Positions 53,841 through 62,895 of a stretch of 64,000 nucleotides of DNA are shown piece after piece (position 1 is the stretch's first letter; the number at the start of each line of letters is the position of its first letter). The stretch comes from Leptospira selangorensis (GTDB lineage Bacteria; Spirochaetota; Leptospiria; Leptospirales; Leptospiraceae): NCBI RefSeq assembly GCF_004769405.1, contig NZ_RQES01000019.1, positions 186,001 to 250,000 of the forward strand. Reading direction: 5' to 3'. Made by a program: the position numbers and the translations under genes. Under the pieces are notes generated by a model. The model was not told the origin of the DNA and ran no database searches. It saw only the letters and a list, made by a program, of their open reading frames with translations.

Positions 53841-54584
53841 TTACTTCGGTCGGTTTTTTAAACGATCCAGTACAATCCCTGTGGCAACTGTCACATTTAG
53901 TGAGGAGATATGACCATGAAGTGGAATACGAACTGTAAAATCGGATTTTTCCATTAAGATCCTTTTTAGACCTTCTCCCTCATTTCCCATCAGGATCACT
54001 AATTCTTCCCAAGCGGGAATTTTGGACCAATCTTCCGTTCCTTTATCGGAAGTGGAAACTACCCAGAAATTTCGTTTTTGCAATTTTTCTAATATTTGTG
54101 CGAGGTTCCCGACTTTAAAAACATTTAGATATGCGAGTGCACCTGAGGCAACTTTTTCCACTGCAGGAGTGATACCTGAGGAATCTCTATCAGGAATGAG
54201 AACTGTTTCGACTCCGAAACATTCTGCTGTTCTTAAAATATTTCCGAGGTTACCCGGATCTTGGATACGATCCAAAACAAGAATAGGACCCTTACAATTT
54301 TCCAGATGAGAATCGAACGATTTTTTATCCCCTTGGTGGAGTTGTATCCTAAGTGCAAGCACCCCCTGGTGATTTACACCGGGAGCCATTTTGTCTAACT
54401 TACTGGGAGAAGCTTCTTTGATCAGAAGTTTGTCTCCTAATTCGGATAAAATTTCTTCTAATTCTTTTTTGGCTCCGGAAGTTAGCCAAATTTCTTGGAA
54501 GGAAAGTTCTGAACCTTTTTCGAGATGTCTTTCCAGAATCTCTCGGATATTCCTTCTTCCGTAGATATAATCCTGGCGGCTCAT
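53841..54584 (-). CDS. rlmB: 23S rRNA 2'-O-methyltransferase (RlmB-type SpoU)
   Basis: The 247-residue protein is a SpoU/TrmH methyltransferase of the RlmB subgroup. An N-terminal RNA-binding part (YGRRNIREILERHL) is followed by the trefoil-knot domain with motif 1 LDRIQDPGNLGNILRTAECFG, motif 2 ILMGNEGEGLK and motif 3 IPLHGHISSLNVTVATGIVL. It methylates a 23S rRNA guanosine using S-adenosylmethionine. The start overlaps the cysS stop by four bases. It is the last gene of the folD-CE7-cysS-rlmB unit. Confidence 0.88.
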   Translation of the reverse strand: MSRQDYIYGRRNIREILERHLEKGSELSFQEIWLTSGAKKELEEILSELGDKLLIKEASPSKLDKMAPGVNHQGVLALRIQLHQGDKKSFDSHLENCKGPILVLDRIQDPGNLGNILRTAECFGVETVLIPDRDSSGITPAVEKVASGALAYLNVFKVGNLAQILEKLQKRNFWVVSTSDKGTEDWSKIPAWEELVILMGNEGEGLKRILMEKSDFTVRIPLHGHISSLNVTVATGIVLDRLKNRPK

Positions 54585-55990
54585 TTTCTTTTCCAGCGAA
54601 GACCTTCTTTTGTGTCTTCTATTATGATCCCTAATTCGTTCAATTTATCTCTGAGTCTGTCTGATTCCGCAAAGTTTTTGTTTTTGCGCGCTTCCTGTCT
54701 TTGTCTCACGAGTTCATCTATCTCGGAGTCTAAAACTTCTACCTTTCTCTCGAAATTTAAGATCCCTAAAATAGAATCTATTTTATAGAACAATTCCAAT
54801 CTTTTCCAAATTTCATTTTCATTCGGAGAGTTTTGGTCTAAGTATTGATTCGAATCTTTTACCAATTCAAAAACGGATGCCAGAAATTTAGAAATATTTA
54901 GATCATCTGCGAGACTTTCTAAAAATTCATCCCAGGTTCCTGGTGCTACATTTTCCTGAGCCTGGAATATTTTTCCCGACTTGGATAATTCTTCTAATAA
55001 TCGATTGATACAGTTTTGGATCTTAGAAACGGACTGTGAAGCTTCTTCTAATCTTTCTTTTGTGAAGTTTAATTTGCTTCTATAATGTGCAGAGAGTAGA
55101 AGGAACCGGATATTTCGTGGTTCTGCTCCTTCTTTTACCAAGTCCCTCAAGGTGAAAAAGTTTCCCTTGGACTTGGCCATCTTTTCTCCGTTCACGAGTA
55201 AATGTTCGGAGTGTAACCAATATTTTACGAAGGATTCTTCCGGATAAGCTCCTTCACTTTGAGCGATCTCATTTTCATGGTGAGGGAAGGTGAGGTCCAC
55301 ACCTCCCGTATGTATATCCACTCCGGAACCATATACGTCGCGTACCATTGCGGAACATTCCAAATGCCAGCCTGGTCTTCCGGACCCTATCTCAGTTTCC
55401 CAAGCAGGTTCTCCATCTTGTTTCGGGAATTTCCAAAGAACAAAATCCCTTACATCGTCCTTCTCGTATTCGTCCGTATCGTAACGAGTACCTGTTTTCA
55501 TCCCGCTTACATCAATTTTGGAAAGTTTTCCGTAATTTTTGAATTTAGAGATAGAATAATACAAACTTCCGTCTTTTTCGTAGACTAATCCCTGGTTTTG
55601 AAGATGTTTTATGATCTCCACCATAGAAGGAATGGAGTCAGTTGCCCTAGGATAATGTTCTAGTTTTTGAATATTCAAAGATTCTAAATCTTCTTGGAAT
55701 GCTTTTACCCAAGGTTCGGTAAATTCTCTGATCCCTTTACCTTGCGCTAAAGATTCGCGGATGATCTTATCATCGATATCGGTGATATTCATTGTCATAT
55801 CCGGTTTATAACCGAATGCGATTAAGGCCCTTCTTAGAAGGTCTACGAATAAGAATGCACGTAAATTCCCTAAATGAGCGAAGTTATAAACTGTAGGTCC
55901 GCAGGAATATACTCTGACTCTATCTGGAAACTCCGGACGAAATACTTCTTTGTTTCCGCTAAGAGAATTATGAAAACGGATTTCTTTCAT
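54581..55990 (-). CDS. cysS: Cysteinyl-tRNA synthetase
   Basis: The 469-residue class I synthetase loads cysteine onto tRNA(Cys). Zinc ligands include the Cys in YSCGPTVYNFAHLGN (which also contains the HIGH-type HLGN), the Cys in WHLECSAM and the His of FPHHENEIAQSE. The KMSKS motif is KMAKSKGNFF. The C-terminal helical domain for anticodon binding is present. It starts inside the CE7-like gene's stop (4-base overlap) and ends overlapping rlmB. Confidence 0.95.
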   Translation of the reverse strand: MKEIRFHNSLSGNKEVFRPEFPDRVRVYSCGPTVYNFAHLGNLRAFLFVDLLRRALIAFGYKPDMTMNITDIDDKIIRESLAQGKGIREFTEPWVKAFQEDLESLNIQKLEHYPRATDSIPSMVEIIKHLQNQGLVYEKDGSLYYSISKFKNYGKLSKIDVSGMKTGTRYDTDEYEKDDVRDFVLWKFPKQDGEPAWETEIGSGRPGWHLECSAMVRDVYGSGVDIHTGGVDLTFPHHENEIAQSEGAYPEESFVKYWLHSEHLLVNGEKMAKSKGNFFTLRDLVKEGAEPRNIRFLLLSAHYRSKLNFTKERLEEASQSVSKIQNCINRLLEELSKSGKIFQAQENVAPGTWDEFLESLADDLNISKFLASVFELVKDSNQYLDQNSPNENEIWKRLELFYKIDSILGILNFERKVEVLDSEIDELVRQRQEARKNKNFAESDRLRDKLNELGIIIEDTKEGLRWKRK

Positions 55991-56952
55991 TCAGGGAACA
56001 GGATCTCTTTCGAGAATTCCAAATTGGCCAAATTCTGTTTGTCCCCTGCGACACCTGCTTCATTTCCTTCTGTAGGATATACCTGCATTCTTTTATCGCA
56101 GACTAAATGATTGAATAATGCAAATACGGATTTTGGATGAGAAACCTTATCTTCCATTCCGACTGAAACCAGAGTAGGGATCTTGATCTTTTTGGAAAAA
56201 TTCAAACTATCAAAATAAGAAAGATTCTTTTTTACCTGAGCTTTTTTGGATTTTGCATTAGCGATCTGCTCCGAAACTTCTTTGGACCAGCTAGTTCCTA
56301 GTTTTAATTGGGTATCGTCTACATGGCAAAAATTAGGAGTTTCTAATATAAGTGCTTTTACTCTCGGAGAATTCGCGGCACCGAATAATGCCATCGAGGC
56401 GCCGATCCCTTTTCCGGCCAGAATGATCTTATCTCCATCAATCCCATCAGTAAGTCTTAAAAATTCGATCGTGCGGATTACATCTAAGTAATTTGCTTTT
56501 AAGAAGAAGGATTCTTTTGCCTCTAATCCTTTTCTATAATATCCAGGAGTCCAATCAGGGTCAGGAATTTCCCCTTCTTTCAGAACCGGACGGATGAGTT
56601 GCGTGCCATGACCTCTTAGGTCTAGGATGAGTTGTGCTACTCCAGCTTCCGTCAGACCTTTAATAATTTGAGGTCTGTCTTTTGCATAATCGTGGAAATA
56701 TACGAGGACAGGAAGATCTCCTCTTTTTCTTGGGATCACCAAACTTCCGGTAAGTGTTGCGTTCCCATAAGATTGAAAAGAAATATCGTAGATGGTTTCT
56801 TTTAAAATGGTCCCTTTGAGCAGGGCCTTGGTTTGGTTTTTAACCGGAAAACCTTTGAGTTCTCGGATCGACTCCGCCCAAAAATCGTCCAAATCCGCTG
56901 GAGGTGAGAAGGGAGGATAGGTCTGGAAGCACTCGTCGAAACTGATAGCCAT
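55987..56952 (-). CDS. CE7/acetyl-xylan-esterase-like protein lacking the catalytic Ser and His
   Basis: The 321-residue protein has the length and fold of the CE7 acetyl-esterase family, with the RGHGTQ and PGYYRKGL segments. The nucleophile elbow that normally reads GGSQGG is GKGIGA here, with Gly182 (codon GGG at 56407-56409) where Ser is expected. The Asp is kept (Asp268 in VGMEDKVSHP). The catalytic His is Asn297 (EGNEAG, codon AAT). Family enzymes use Ser181, Asp269 and His298 (Bacillus numbering). So the enzyme is probably not a hydrolase, though binding or a scaffold role is possible. It lies between folD (16-base gap) and cysS (4-base overlap). Confidence 0.8.
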   Translation of the reverse strand: MAISFDECFQTYPPFSPPADLDDFWAESIRELKGFPVKNQTKALLKGTILKETIYDISFQSYGNATLTGSLVIPRKRGDLPVLVYFHDYAKDRPQIIKGLTEAGVAQLILDLRGHGTQLIRPVLKEGEIPDPDWTPGYYRKGLEAKESFFLKANYLDVIRTIEFLRLTDGIDGDKIILAGKGIGASMALFGAANSPRVKALILETPNFCHVDDTQLKLGTSWSKEVSEQIANAKSKKAQVKKNLSYFDSLNFSKKIKIPTLVSVGMEDKVSHPKSVFALFNHLVCDKRMQVYPTEGNEAGVAGDKQNLANLEFSKEILFPE

Positions 56953-56968
56953 CAGAGATACATCGTTT

Positions 56969-57823
56969 TCATTTCAACGGGGGTGTAAAGTGATCTTTTG
57001 CGGAATACAATGTCTGTAGAAGAAGGACTGAAATTGTCATAGGTCCTACACCTCCCGGAACAGGAGTATAATGGGAGGATTTTTCCCAGGCTTTGGAAAT
57101 TTCAATGTCTCCCACGTTTCCAGCGTTATAACCGGCATCCAATAATACTGCTCCGGGTTTGATCCAGTCCGCTTTAATAAATTCAGGTTTTCCTACGGCG
57201 CCCACTACGATATCCGCTTGGGCCACGATCTCAGGTAAGTTTTGGGTTCTGGAATGACAGAGTGTAACAGTTGCGTTCATTTCCGTAAGAAGCATCGCCA
57301 TAGGTTTTCCCAAAATAGGAGAACGTCCTACAACCACTGCTCTTTTTCCTGCGGGATCAATCCCGTATTCTTTTAAAAGAAGAACCATACCGTACGGAGT
57401 GCAAGGAAGATAGGTTTCCACTCCCATGGACAATTTCCCGAAGGACAATGTAGTAACTCCGTCCACATCCTTCTTCAAATCGATCCGATCGAATGCAGCT
57501 CTTTCGTCTATTTGAGGAGGTGTAGGATGTTGTAGAAGAATTCCGTGAGTATCCGGATCCGCATTCAGGCGATCAATGACTGCAAGTAATTCCTGGGTGG
57601 TGGTAGTTTCAGGAAGTTCAATTTTTTCGGAGATCATTCCCACCGCATGGCAGGACTTAACTTTCATATTTACGTAAGTGGCAGAAGCAGGATCGCTTCC
57701 GACCAGGATCGTTGCGAGTTTCGGGGGCTTTTTTCCGGAAGCCGTAAGAGTTTTGATATCTTCGGCGATAGAATCTTTTATCTTTTGGGAAAGTTTTTTG
57801 CCATCCAGTAAAATCGCAGTCAT
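56969..57823 (-). CDS. folD: Methylenetetrahydrofolate dehydrogenase/cyclohydrolase
   Basis: The 284-residue bifunctional FolD interconverts methylene-, methenyl- and formyl-tetrahydrofolate with NADP+. Active-site Tyr and Lys lie in TYVNMKVKSCHAVGM. The loop before the Asp reads LLQHPTPPQI, and DLKKDVDGVT is present. The dinucleotide-binding VVGRSPILGKPMAMLL and the final TPVPGGVGPMTISVLL are intact. It is the first gene of the four-gene minus-strand unit and is divergent from asnS (80 bases). Confidence 0.94.
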   Translation of the reverse strand: MTAILLDGKKLSQKIKDSIAEDIKTLTASGKKPPKLATILVGSDPASATYVNMKVKSCHAVGMISEKIELPETTTTQELLAVIDRLNADPDTHGILLQHPTPPQIDERAAFDRIDLKKDVDGVTTLSFGKLSMGVETYLPCTPYGMVLLLKEYGIDPAGKRAVVVGRSPILGKPMAMLLTEMNATVTLCHSRTQNLPEIVAQADIVVGAVGKPEFIKADWIKPGAVLLDAGYNAGNVGDIEISKAWEKSSHYTPVPGGVGPMTISVLLLQTLYSAKDHFTPPLK

Positions 57824-57903
57824 GGGTTCAGGATTTAGCTTCCGGTCCCGATGTCATCCGAAAATAATCCTTTTCAGTCGGGTAGAATGCTTAAAATAGG
57901 ATC

Positions 57904-59211
57904 ATGTCCGAAGTTTCCACCATTGACCTAAATCGTTTGCCGGAACATGTAAACCAAACCGTACGTATCCAAGGTTGGGTTCACGGTTTGAGAGGATCTA
58001 ACGCCAGACAATTTTTAAGTCTGAGAAATTCCGGAAAAATCCTACAGGTGCTTGCGGAGAAAGAAATTCTGGGAGAAGATCTATTCACCGAGATCAAACA
58101 CCTAAAACAGGAAACTTCAGTCGAGGTAATCGGCAAATTAGTGGAGAATGAAAAATCTCCCATAGGATTCGAACTTGTACTTTCTTCTTTTAAGAAGGTA
58201 GGAGAATCGGACAATTATCCGATCACACCCAAAGAGCATGGGATAGACTTCTTACTTTCTCAAAGACATCTATGGTTACGCTCTAGTAAGCAGCTTGCTA
58301 TTATAAAAGTAAGAAGTGAACTTTCTTATCAGATCAGAAAATATTTTCACAGCAATCAATTCACTTTAATTGATACTCCTATCTTAACCGGTTCCATAGG
58401 AGAATCTGCAGGAACATTATTTTCCACGGAATACTTTGATCTCGGGAATGCATATCTTGCTCAAACTGGACAATTATATTTAGAAACAGCAATATTCGCT
58501 CATAATAAAGTATATTGTTATGGGCCGACATTCAGAGCGGAGAAGAGTAAAACCAGAAGGCATTTAACAGAATTCTGGATGGTAGAAGCAGAAACCGCAT
58601 TTTTAACACATGCAGAAAATCTAAAATTACAGGAAGACTTCGTAAAAACTGTGATCCGGGAGACTGTGGCAGCATGCGCTCCGGAACTAAAAGTTTTGGA
58701 AAGAGATCCTGCGCCGTTGTTGGACTATATCTCTAAACCATTTGCTCTTATCGATTATAAAGAAGCATTGGAATACCTTCAATCCCAAGGAGAAGATATC
58801 ACTTGGGGAGATGATATCAATTCGGAAAGAGAACAGATGCTTTGCCAAAAATTCGGTGGGCCTGTTTTTATCCAAAAATATCCGAGAGAAGCAAAAGCAT
58901 TTTATATGAAGGTCAACCCAGAGGATCCAAGAACAGTTCTTAACGCCGACTTGATCGCTCCGGACGGGGTGGGGGAGATCATTGGCGGTTCCGAAAGGGA
59001 AGAAAGTTACGAAAATATCACTAAAAGGATAGAGGAAGAAAACCTTCCTGTTGAATCTTATGAATGGTATCTGGAGCTCAGAAAATACGGTTCCGTTCCG
59101 CACTCAGGTTTCGGTCTTGGGACGGAAAGACTAATCGCCTGGATCTGCGGATTACAACATGTTCGAGAATGTATCCCTTACCCTCGTATGATGGAGAGAT
59201 TGTATCCATAG
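57904..59211 (+). CDS. asnS: Asparaginyl-tRNA synthetase
   Basis: The 435-residue class II synthetase has an N-terminal OB fold (VRIQGWVHGLRGS), motif 2 (FRAEKSKTRRHLTEFWMVEAE) and motif 3 (GLGTERLIAWICGL). It ends in the HVRECIPYPRMMERLYP signature. It charges tRNA(Asn) with asparagine. The start is ATG at 57904. The 80-base divergent region with folD probably carries both promoters. Confidence 0.93.
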   Translation: MSEVSTIDLNRLPEHVNQTVRIQGWVHGLRGSNARQFLSLRNSGKILQVLAEKEILGEDLFTEIKHLKQETSVEVIGKLVENEKSPIGFELVLSSFKKVGESDNYPITPKEHGIDFLLSQRHLWLRSSKQLAIIKVRSELSYQIRKYFHSNQFTLIDTPILTGSIGESAGTLFSTEYFDLGNAYLAQTGQLYLETAIFAHNKVYCYGPTFRAEKSKTRRHLTEFWMVEAETAFLTHAENLKLQEDFVKTVIRETVAACAPELKVLERDPAPLLDYISKPFALIDYKEALEYLQSQGEDITWGDDINSEREQMLCQKFGGPVFIQKYPREAKAFYMKVNPEDPRTVLNADLIAPDGVGEIIGGSEREESYENITKRIEEENLPVESYEWYLELRKYGSVPHSGFGLGTERLIAWICGLQHVRECIPYPRMMERLYP

Positions 59212-59244
59212 GTAAAAAAAATCGCAGAAAAAATCACGACCGGC

Positions 59245-59267
59245 CGATACCAGAAATAGAGGTATCG
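59245..59267 (+). promoter_or_regulatory. Perfect hairpin ending one base before the start codon at 59269
   Basis: CGATACC (59245-59251), a 9-base loop and GGTATCG (59261-59267) form a 7-bp perfect stem. The likely Shine-Dalgarno AGAGG (59258-59262) lies half in the loop and half in the stem. The ATG is at 59269. It is similar in layout to the hairpin before 6636. Confidence 0.4.
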
Positions 59268-59268
59268 T

Positions 59269-60063
59269 ATGGCTAAAAGTTCCGCCCTTTCCACACAGCT
59301 TTCCTTAGAAGAGTCCGCTTGGGAACTCTTTGAAACGGGAGCGTACGAGGAAGTATCCAAACTAGCGGAGAAGAATCCGAAAAACGTGTTCTTAAATCAT
59401 TTAAGAGCGGTTTGCGAATTCGAAACGGAAACGAATACTGCCAATAATTTTCCTTTAGAAGGAAAAACGGTCCTTACACCTTTGCTGGGTGCTTATTTGC
59501 ATAAAGCTAAAGGAAATGCAAAAGAGGCCGCAGTATTATTTCACGAATACTTCAAGGCATCTTCCAGCCTAGTATCTTATTCTATTTTAACCACCGGGAT
59601 CAAAGCATGTGAAGAAGTGGGAGCCCACAAAGCATGTGCGGATCTGATCCAAAGGTATAAGGCTCTTTGGACTGACGGATATTTTTCCAAACTGGAATTT
59701 TTCTCCTTATATCATTTAAGGAAATTTGAAGAAGCTCTTAAAGTATTCAAAGAAAATTCGGAAAGCCTAAAGGAAGACAGAGATGTTCTGGCCGCTTTAG
59801 GATTATGTTTTGTTCATATTGGAAAATTCGAAGAAGCTTGCAATATCCTGGAAAAACTTCCTGGTGCAGGCGAGATCCCTTCTTTCGAAGATAAGGTGAC
59901 TGAGTATTCAGACAGGATCAAAAACATCCCTAAATACGAAGCGAGAAAAAAAGAACTTTCTAGAACCGAACTTTTAGACTTGGGGTATGCTTATTTATTC
60001 TCCGAGTCTTATAAAAAAGCGGAAGAAGTTTTTACTTCTTTGGTGTCCCTAGAATCACGATAA
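59269..60063 (+). CDS. Tetratricopeptide-like helical repeat protein
   Basis: The 264-residue protein has no signal peptide. It is built of helix pairs with TPR spacing (SAWELFETGAYEEVSKLAEKN, FEEALKVFKEN, LAALGLCFVHIGKFEEACNIL, LGYAYLFSESYKKAEEVF). Such proteins mediate protein-protein contacts; the partner is unknown. Its last 32 bases overlap the end of the convergent gene at 60032-60895. A hairpin covers its start. Confidence 0.7.
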   Translation: MAKSSALSTQLSLEESAWELFETGAYEEVSKLAEKNPKNVFLNHLRAVCEFETETNTANNFPLEGKTVLTPLLGAYLHKAKGNAKEAAVLFHEYFKASSSLVSYSILTTGIKACEEVGAHKACADLIQRYKALWTDGYFSKLEFFSLYHLRKFEEALKVFKENSESLKEDRDVLAALGLCFVHIGKFEEACNILEKLPGAGEIPSFEDKVTEYSDRIKNIPKYEARKKELSRTELLDLGYAYLFSESYKKAEEVFTSLVSLESR

Positions 60064-60895
60064 CCCTTCCTTTTAAAAGAGCCTCCCTGGATTTTGGGGA
60101 GGCCAAGACCTTCTCCGCATCCTCATTGGAGATCACAAGATCAGCTCCCAATTTCCCGGAAACACCTAACGCAGTAGTCAAAAGAGGTTTATAACCGGCG
60201 ACTTCTTCCTTCATTGCGTCCTGCACTTTAGAAAAATAACGAATATATCCGTAATTCACTATGGAACTTTTTTTAACGAATAATGGAGAATAGATCCCGA
60301 TCCCATCCTCGTCTCTGATCTCTGAAAATAAAGCAGGCACAACATCCAAATGTCTTGCATCTACGATCAATCCTGTATAGGAATCCGCGGGATTATGAAT
60401 TGGATGAGCTTCGGGAAAATTTTCGGAGGAATAGGGCAGGGTAATATGGGATAGAATTCCCTTTTTTCCTTTTAAAGAAAGAACACCGGTTGCTATTAAA
60501 TGATTTCCTTTAAATTGGTTATGGATCTCGATTGGTTCCTTTTCATAGATCTCTTGAAAAATTTCCCGAAAGGATTCGTCCTGGGCTATTTTTTCCCTAA
60601 GAAGAAGATTGGAATCTAATTTTAGATTTTCCATACTTCTATATAAGTATTTCTTAATCTCTTCTTTAGCGGTCTCTTTTGCGATATTTCTGGCTTCCGT
60701 GATATTTTTTGCCGTCCCGATCTTATTATAATCAGGATCATCCGGATGAAATGCAATTTTAGGAAGTTTGACCTCTACGGTTTTAATGATCTCACCGGTT
60801 CTCCAGTTCACGATCGTTTCCGTTTTGTCCTTGGATTCCCAAGCAAAAAGTGAAATTCCAGAGATTAAAAAGAGTGCCAGGCTCTTAAGTTTCAT
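60032..60895 (-). CDS. Exported LPP20-like protein of unknown function
   Basis: The 287-residue protein has a Sec signal (MKLKSLALFLISGISLFAW). A helical middle follows with AKNITEARNIAKETAKEEIKK. Its central YTGLIVDARHLDVVPALFSEI and later EKVLASPKSREALLKGRVIVIL match the pattern of LPP20/FlgP-like exported proteins. There is no lipobox Cys. Its start overlaps the helicase gene stop by four bases. A role at the cell surface or flagellar assembly is possible but not proven. Confidence 0.65.
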   Translation of the reverse strand: MKLKSLALFLISGISLFAWESKDKTETIVNWRTGEIIKTVEVKLPKIAFHPDDPDYNKIGTAKNITEARNIAKETAKEEIKKYLYRSMENLKLDSNLLLREKIAQDESFREIFQEIYEKEPIEIHNQFKGNHLIATGVLSLKGKKGILSHITLPYSSENFPEAHPIHNPADSYTGLIVDARHLDVVPALFSEIRDEDGIGIYSPLFVKKSSIVNYGYIRYFSKVQDAMKEEVAGYKPLLTTALGVSGKLGADLVISNEDAEKVLASPKSREALLKGRVIVILGTPKK

Positions 60896-62889
60896 ACCGC
60901 TTCTCCGGAAGAATAATTGGGAAGTTTAGAATATTCTAATTTTAGTTGGTTCCATTCGGAGATCCGTTTCGCGGGTGGAAGTGAATTGATCAGATCAGTA
61001 CCATAAGACTTGGTCCAGATACGAGAATCCAAAAGACTTACAATCCCTGTATCTTTTTCGGAACGGATCAATCTTCCGAAACCTTGTTTAAGCACAGTGG
61101 TTGCATAGGGAAGTTGTAGATCCTTGAAAGGATTTCCACCTCTCTCTTTTAATTTCTCGCTTCTTGCTTCCAGAACGGGATCATTCGGAGGTTGGAAAGG
61201 AAGTTTAGTCAGGATCACCGATCTGAGTTTATCACCTCTGATATCCACACCCTGCCAGAAAGAAGATACTCCGAAAAGAACAGCATCTTTCTCTGCTAAA
61301 AATCGATTCTTAGCGGCCTCTGGTCCCATCTCCAATTGAGAGATCACCGGTAGATCGGTAAGAGGGCGGATCGTTTCTATAATTTCATTCAATGATTTAT
61401 TAGAAGTAAATAAAACGAATGCTCCACCTTTAGTCAGCTCTATCAGTTTTAAAATGTAACGAGAAAGGTCCGCAGCATTTCTTTCTGCTGATTCAGTTGC
61501 GTCCTTAATATCTTTAGGTAAAAACAAAAGTGCATTTTTCTCATAAGGGAAAGGAGAAGCCACAAGTTTAGAACGGGAAGGTAATCTTCCGATCCGATCC
61601 GCAAAATAACTTAGATCACCCTTATTGGTGGAAAGTGTAGCGGAAGTGAATACCATACTTTCCGTTCGGGGTTCTAAAACTTCTCGGAGTATTGTTTCTG
61701 ACTTTAAAGGTTGGGTTAGGAGTTTCGGGAACATCTCCTTTGTTTTAGTATTAGGAGGATCCGCCCAATATACTCTTTCTCCCTCATCCATCGTACGGAA
61801 AAGATGTAAACCTTCTGCGATCTGTCCGATACGACCTGAAGACATTTCTATCTCCATCGCGATCTCTTTTTCTTCTATCTCGTCGCTGTCTTTAGAATAC
61901 TTTTTTAATTCTATGAGCAGAGCTTCTTGCAAGGAATCTAATGCTGCTTCTAATTCTCCTCCATCCATTTTTAACGGTCTACGGATCCTTTGAGATCCAT
62001 AGAAGTTGAGTGGAAGTTCTCCCACTACCTTATTGAAACAAAGGAAAAGTTTTTCTCCCGCAAGATTTGTTAGATCATTGATTTTAGGAGAATTCAGTCT
62101 TGCTCCTAATCCGGATTTTTTAGATGAATTCCATACACCTTGCAAAAGTTTTTGGATCTCTAAAGAGGATAATTCGATTCTGAATGCATTTCCTAAAACT
62201 TCAGGAAAATTATGAGCCTCATCTACTACGATCTTTTTGAAATCAGGAAGAATATTAAAATCGGATGCTATATGTGCCGCGAGTAAAGAATGGTTTACGA
62301 TCAGTAGATTTGATTTTTGCCATTTAGCTCTTTCTAAAAAATAAAAAGAATGGGAGAAGTTAGGGCAACTTCTTCCTAAACAAGAATCAGCTTCTCTTGT
62401 TACCTTGGACCAAAAATCAGGGGAGGCATATCCATCATATTCTTGCCTTCTTCCTGATTCGGATTGGTTTACCCAGTCCTTAAAGGAATTCAAATGTTCC
62501 ATCATCTCAGGACCGAAGGTTCCTTGGGTAAGAACATTTCCTAATTTTCTTTTACAAACATAATTAGAAGCGCCCATCGCGATTTCCGCTTTTACTTCTT
62601 GTCCCAAAATTTGAGAAACAAGAGGGATATCCTTTCGGATAAGCTGGTCTTGTAGAGCCTTAGTTTCTGTGGAGATAACTACAATCTCTTCTCCTTCGAG
62701 TGCGCTGATTGCTGCCGGGATTAGATAGGCCAATGATTTTCCAACACCGGTTCCCGCTTCTACGATCAAGTGTTCCGAACTGGCAAATGCTTGTTCTACA
62801 CTATTTGCCATTTGGATCTGGCCCGCTCTGGATTCGAAATCGGGCCAGAGTTTGGAAAGTTTTTTGAATTGTTCTTCTACTCTACTCAA
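60892..62889 (-). CDS. DinG-like ATP-dependent DNA helicase with a missing Fe-S ligand
   Basis: The 665-residue XPD/DinG-type helicase has Walker A EAGTGVGKSLAYLIP (about residues 40-54), the DEAH box VVDEAHNFPE, SATLSTNKGDLSYF and the late QGFGRLIRSEKDTG. The Fe-S domain normally has four Cys. Here Cys about 111 (NYVCKRK), Cys170 and Cys175 are present, but the fourth position is Ser181 (CLGRSCPNFSHS). The protein is a likely 5'-3' helicase for repair or recombination. Its stop overlaps the next gene. Confidence 0.85.
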   Translation of the reverse strand: MSRVEEQFKKLSKLWPDFESRAGQIQMANSVEQAFASSEHLIVEAGTGVGKSLAYLIPAAISALEGEEIVVISTETKALQDQLIRKDIPLVSQILGQEVKAEIAMGASNYVCKRKLGNVLTQGTFGPEMMEHLNSFKDWVNQSESGRRQEYDGYASPDFWSKVTREADSCLGRSCPNFSHSFYFLERAKWQKSNLLIVNHSLLAAHIASDFNILPDFKKIVVDEAHNFPEVLGNAFRIELSSLEIQKLLQGVWNSSKKSGLGARLNSPKINDLTNLAGEKLFLCFNKVVGELPLNFYGSQRIRRPLKMDGGELEAALDSLQEALLIELKKYSKDSDEIEEKEIAMEIEMSSGRIGQIAEGLHLFRTMDEGERVYWADPPNTKTKEMFPKLLTQPLKSETILREVLEPRTESMVFTSATLSTNKGDLSYFADRIGRLPSRSKLVASPFPYEKNALLFLPKDIKDATESAERNAADLSRYILKLIELTKGGAFVLFTSNKSLNEIIETIRPLTDLPVISQLEMGPEAAKNRFLAEKDAVLFGVSSFWQGVDIRGDKLRSVILTKLPFQPPNDPVLEARSEKLKERGGNPFKDLQLPYATTVLKQGFGRLIRSEKDTGIVSLLDSRIWTKSYGTDLINSLPPAKRISEWNQLKLEYSKLPNYSSGEAV

Positions 62890-62895
62890 AGCGAC

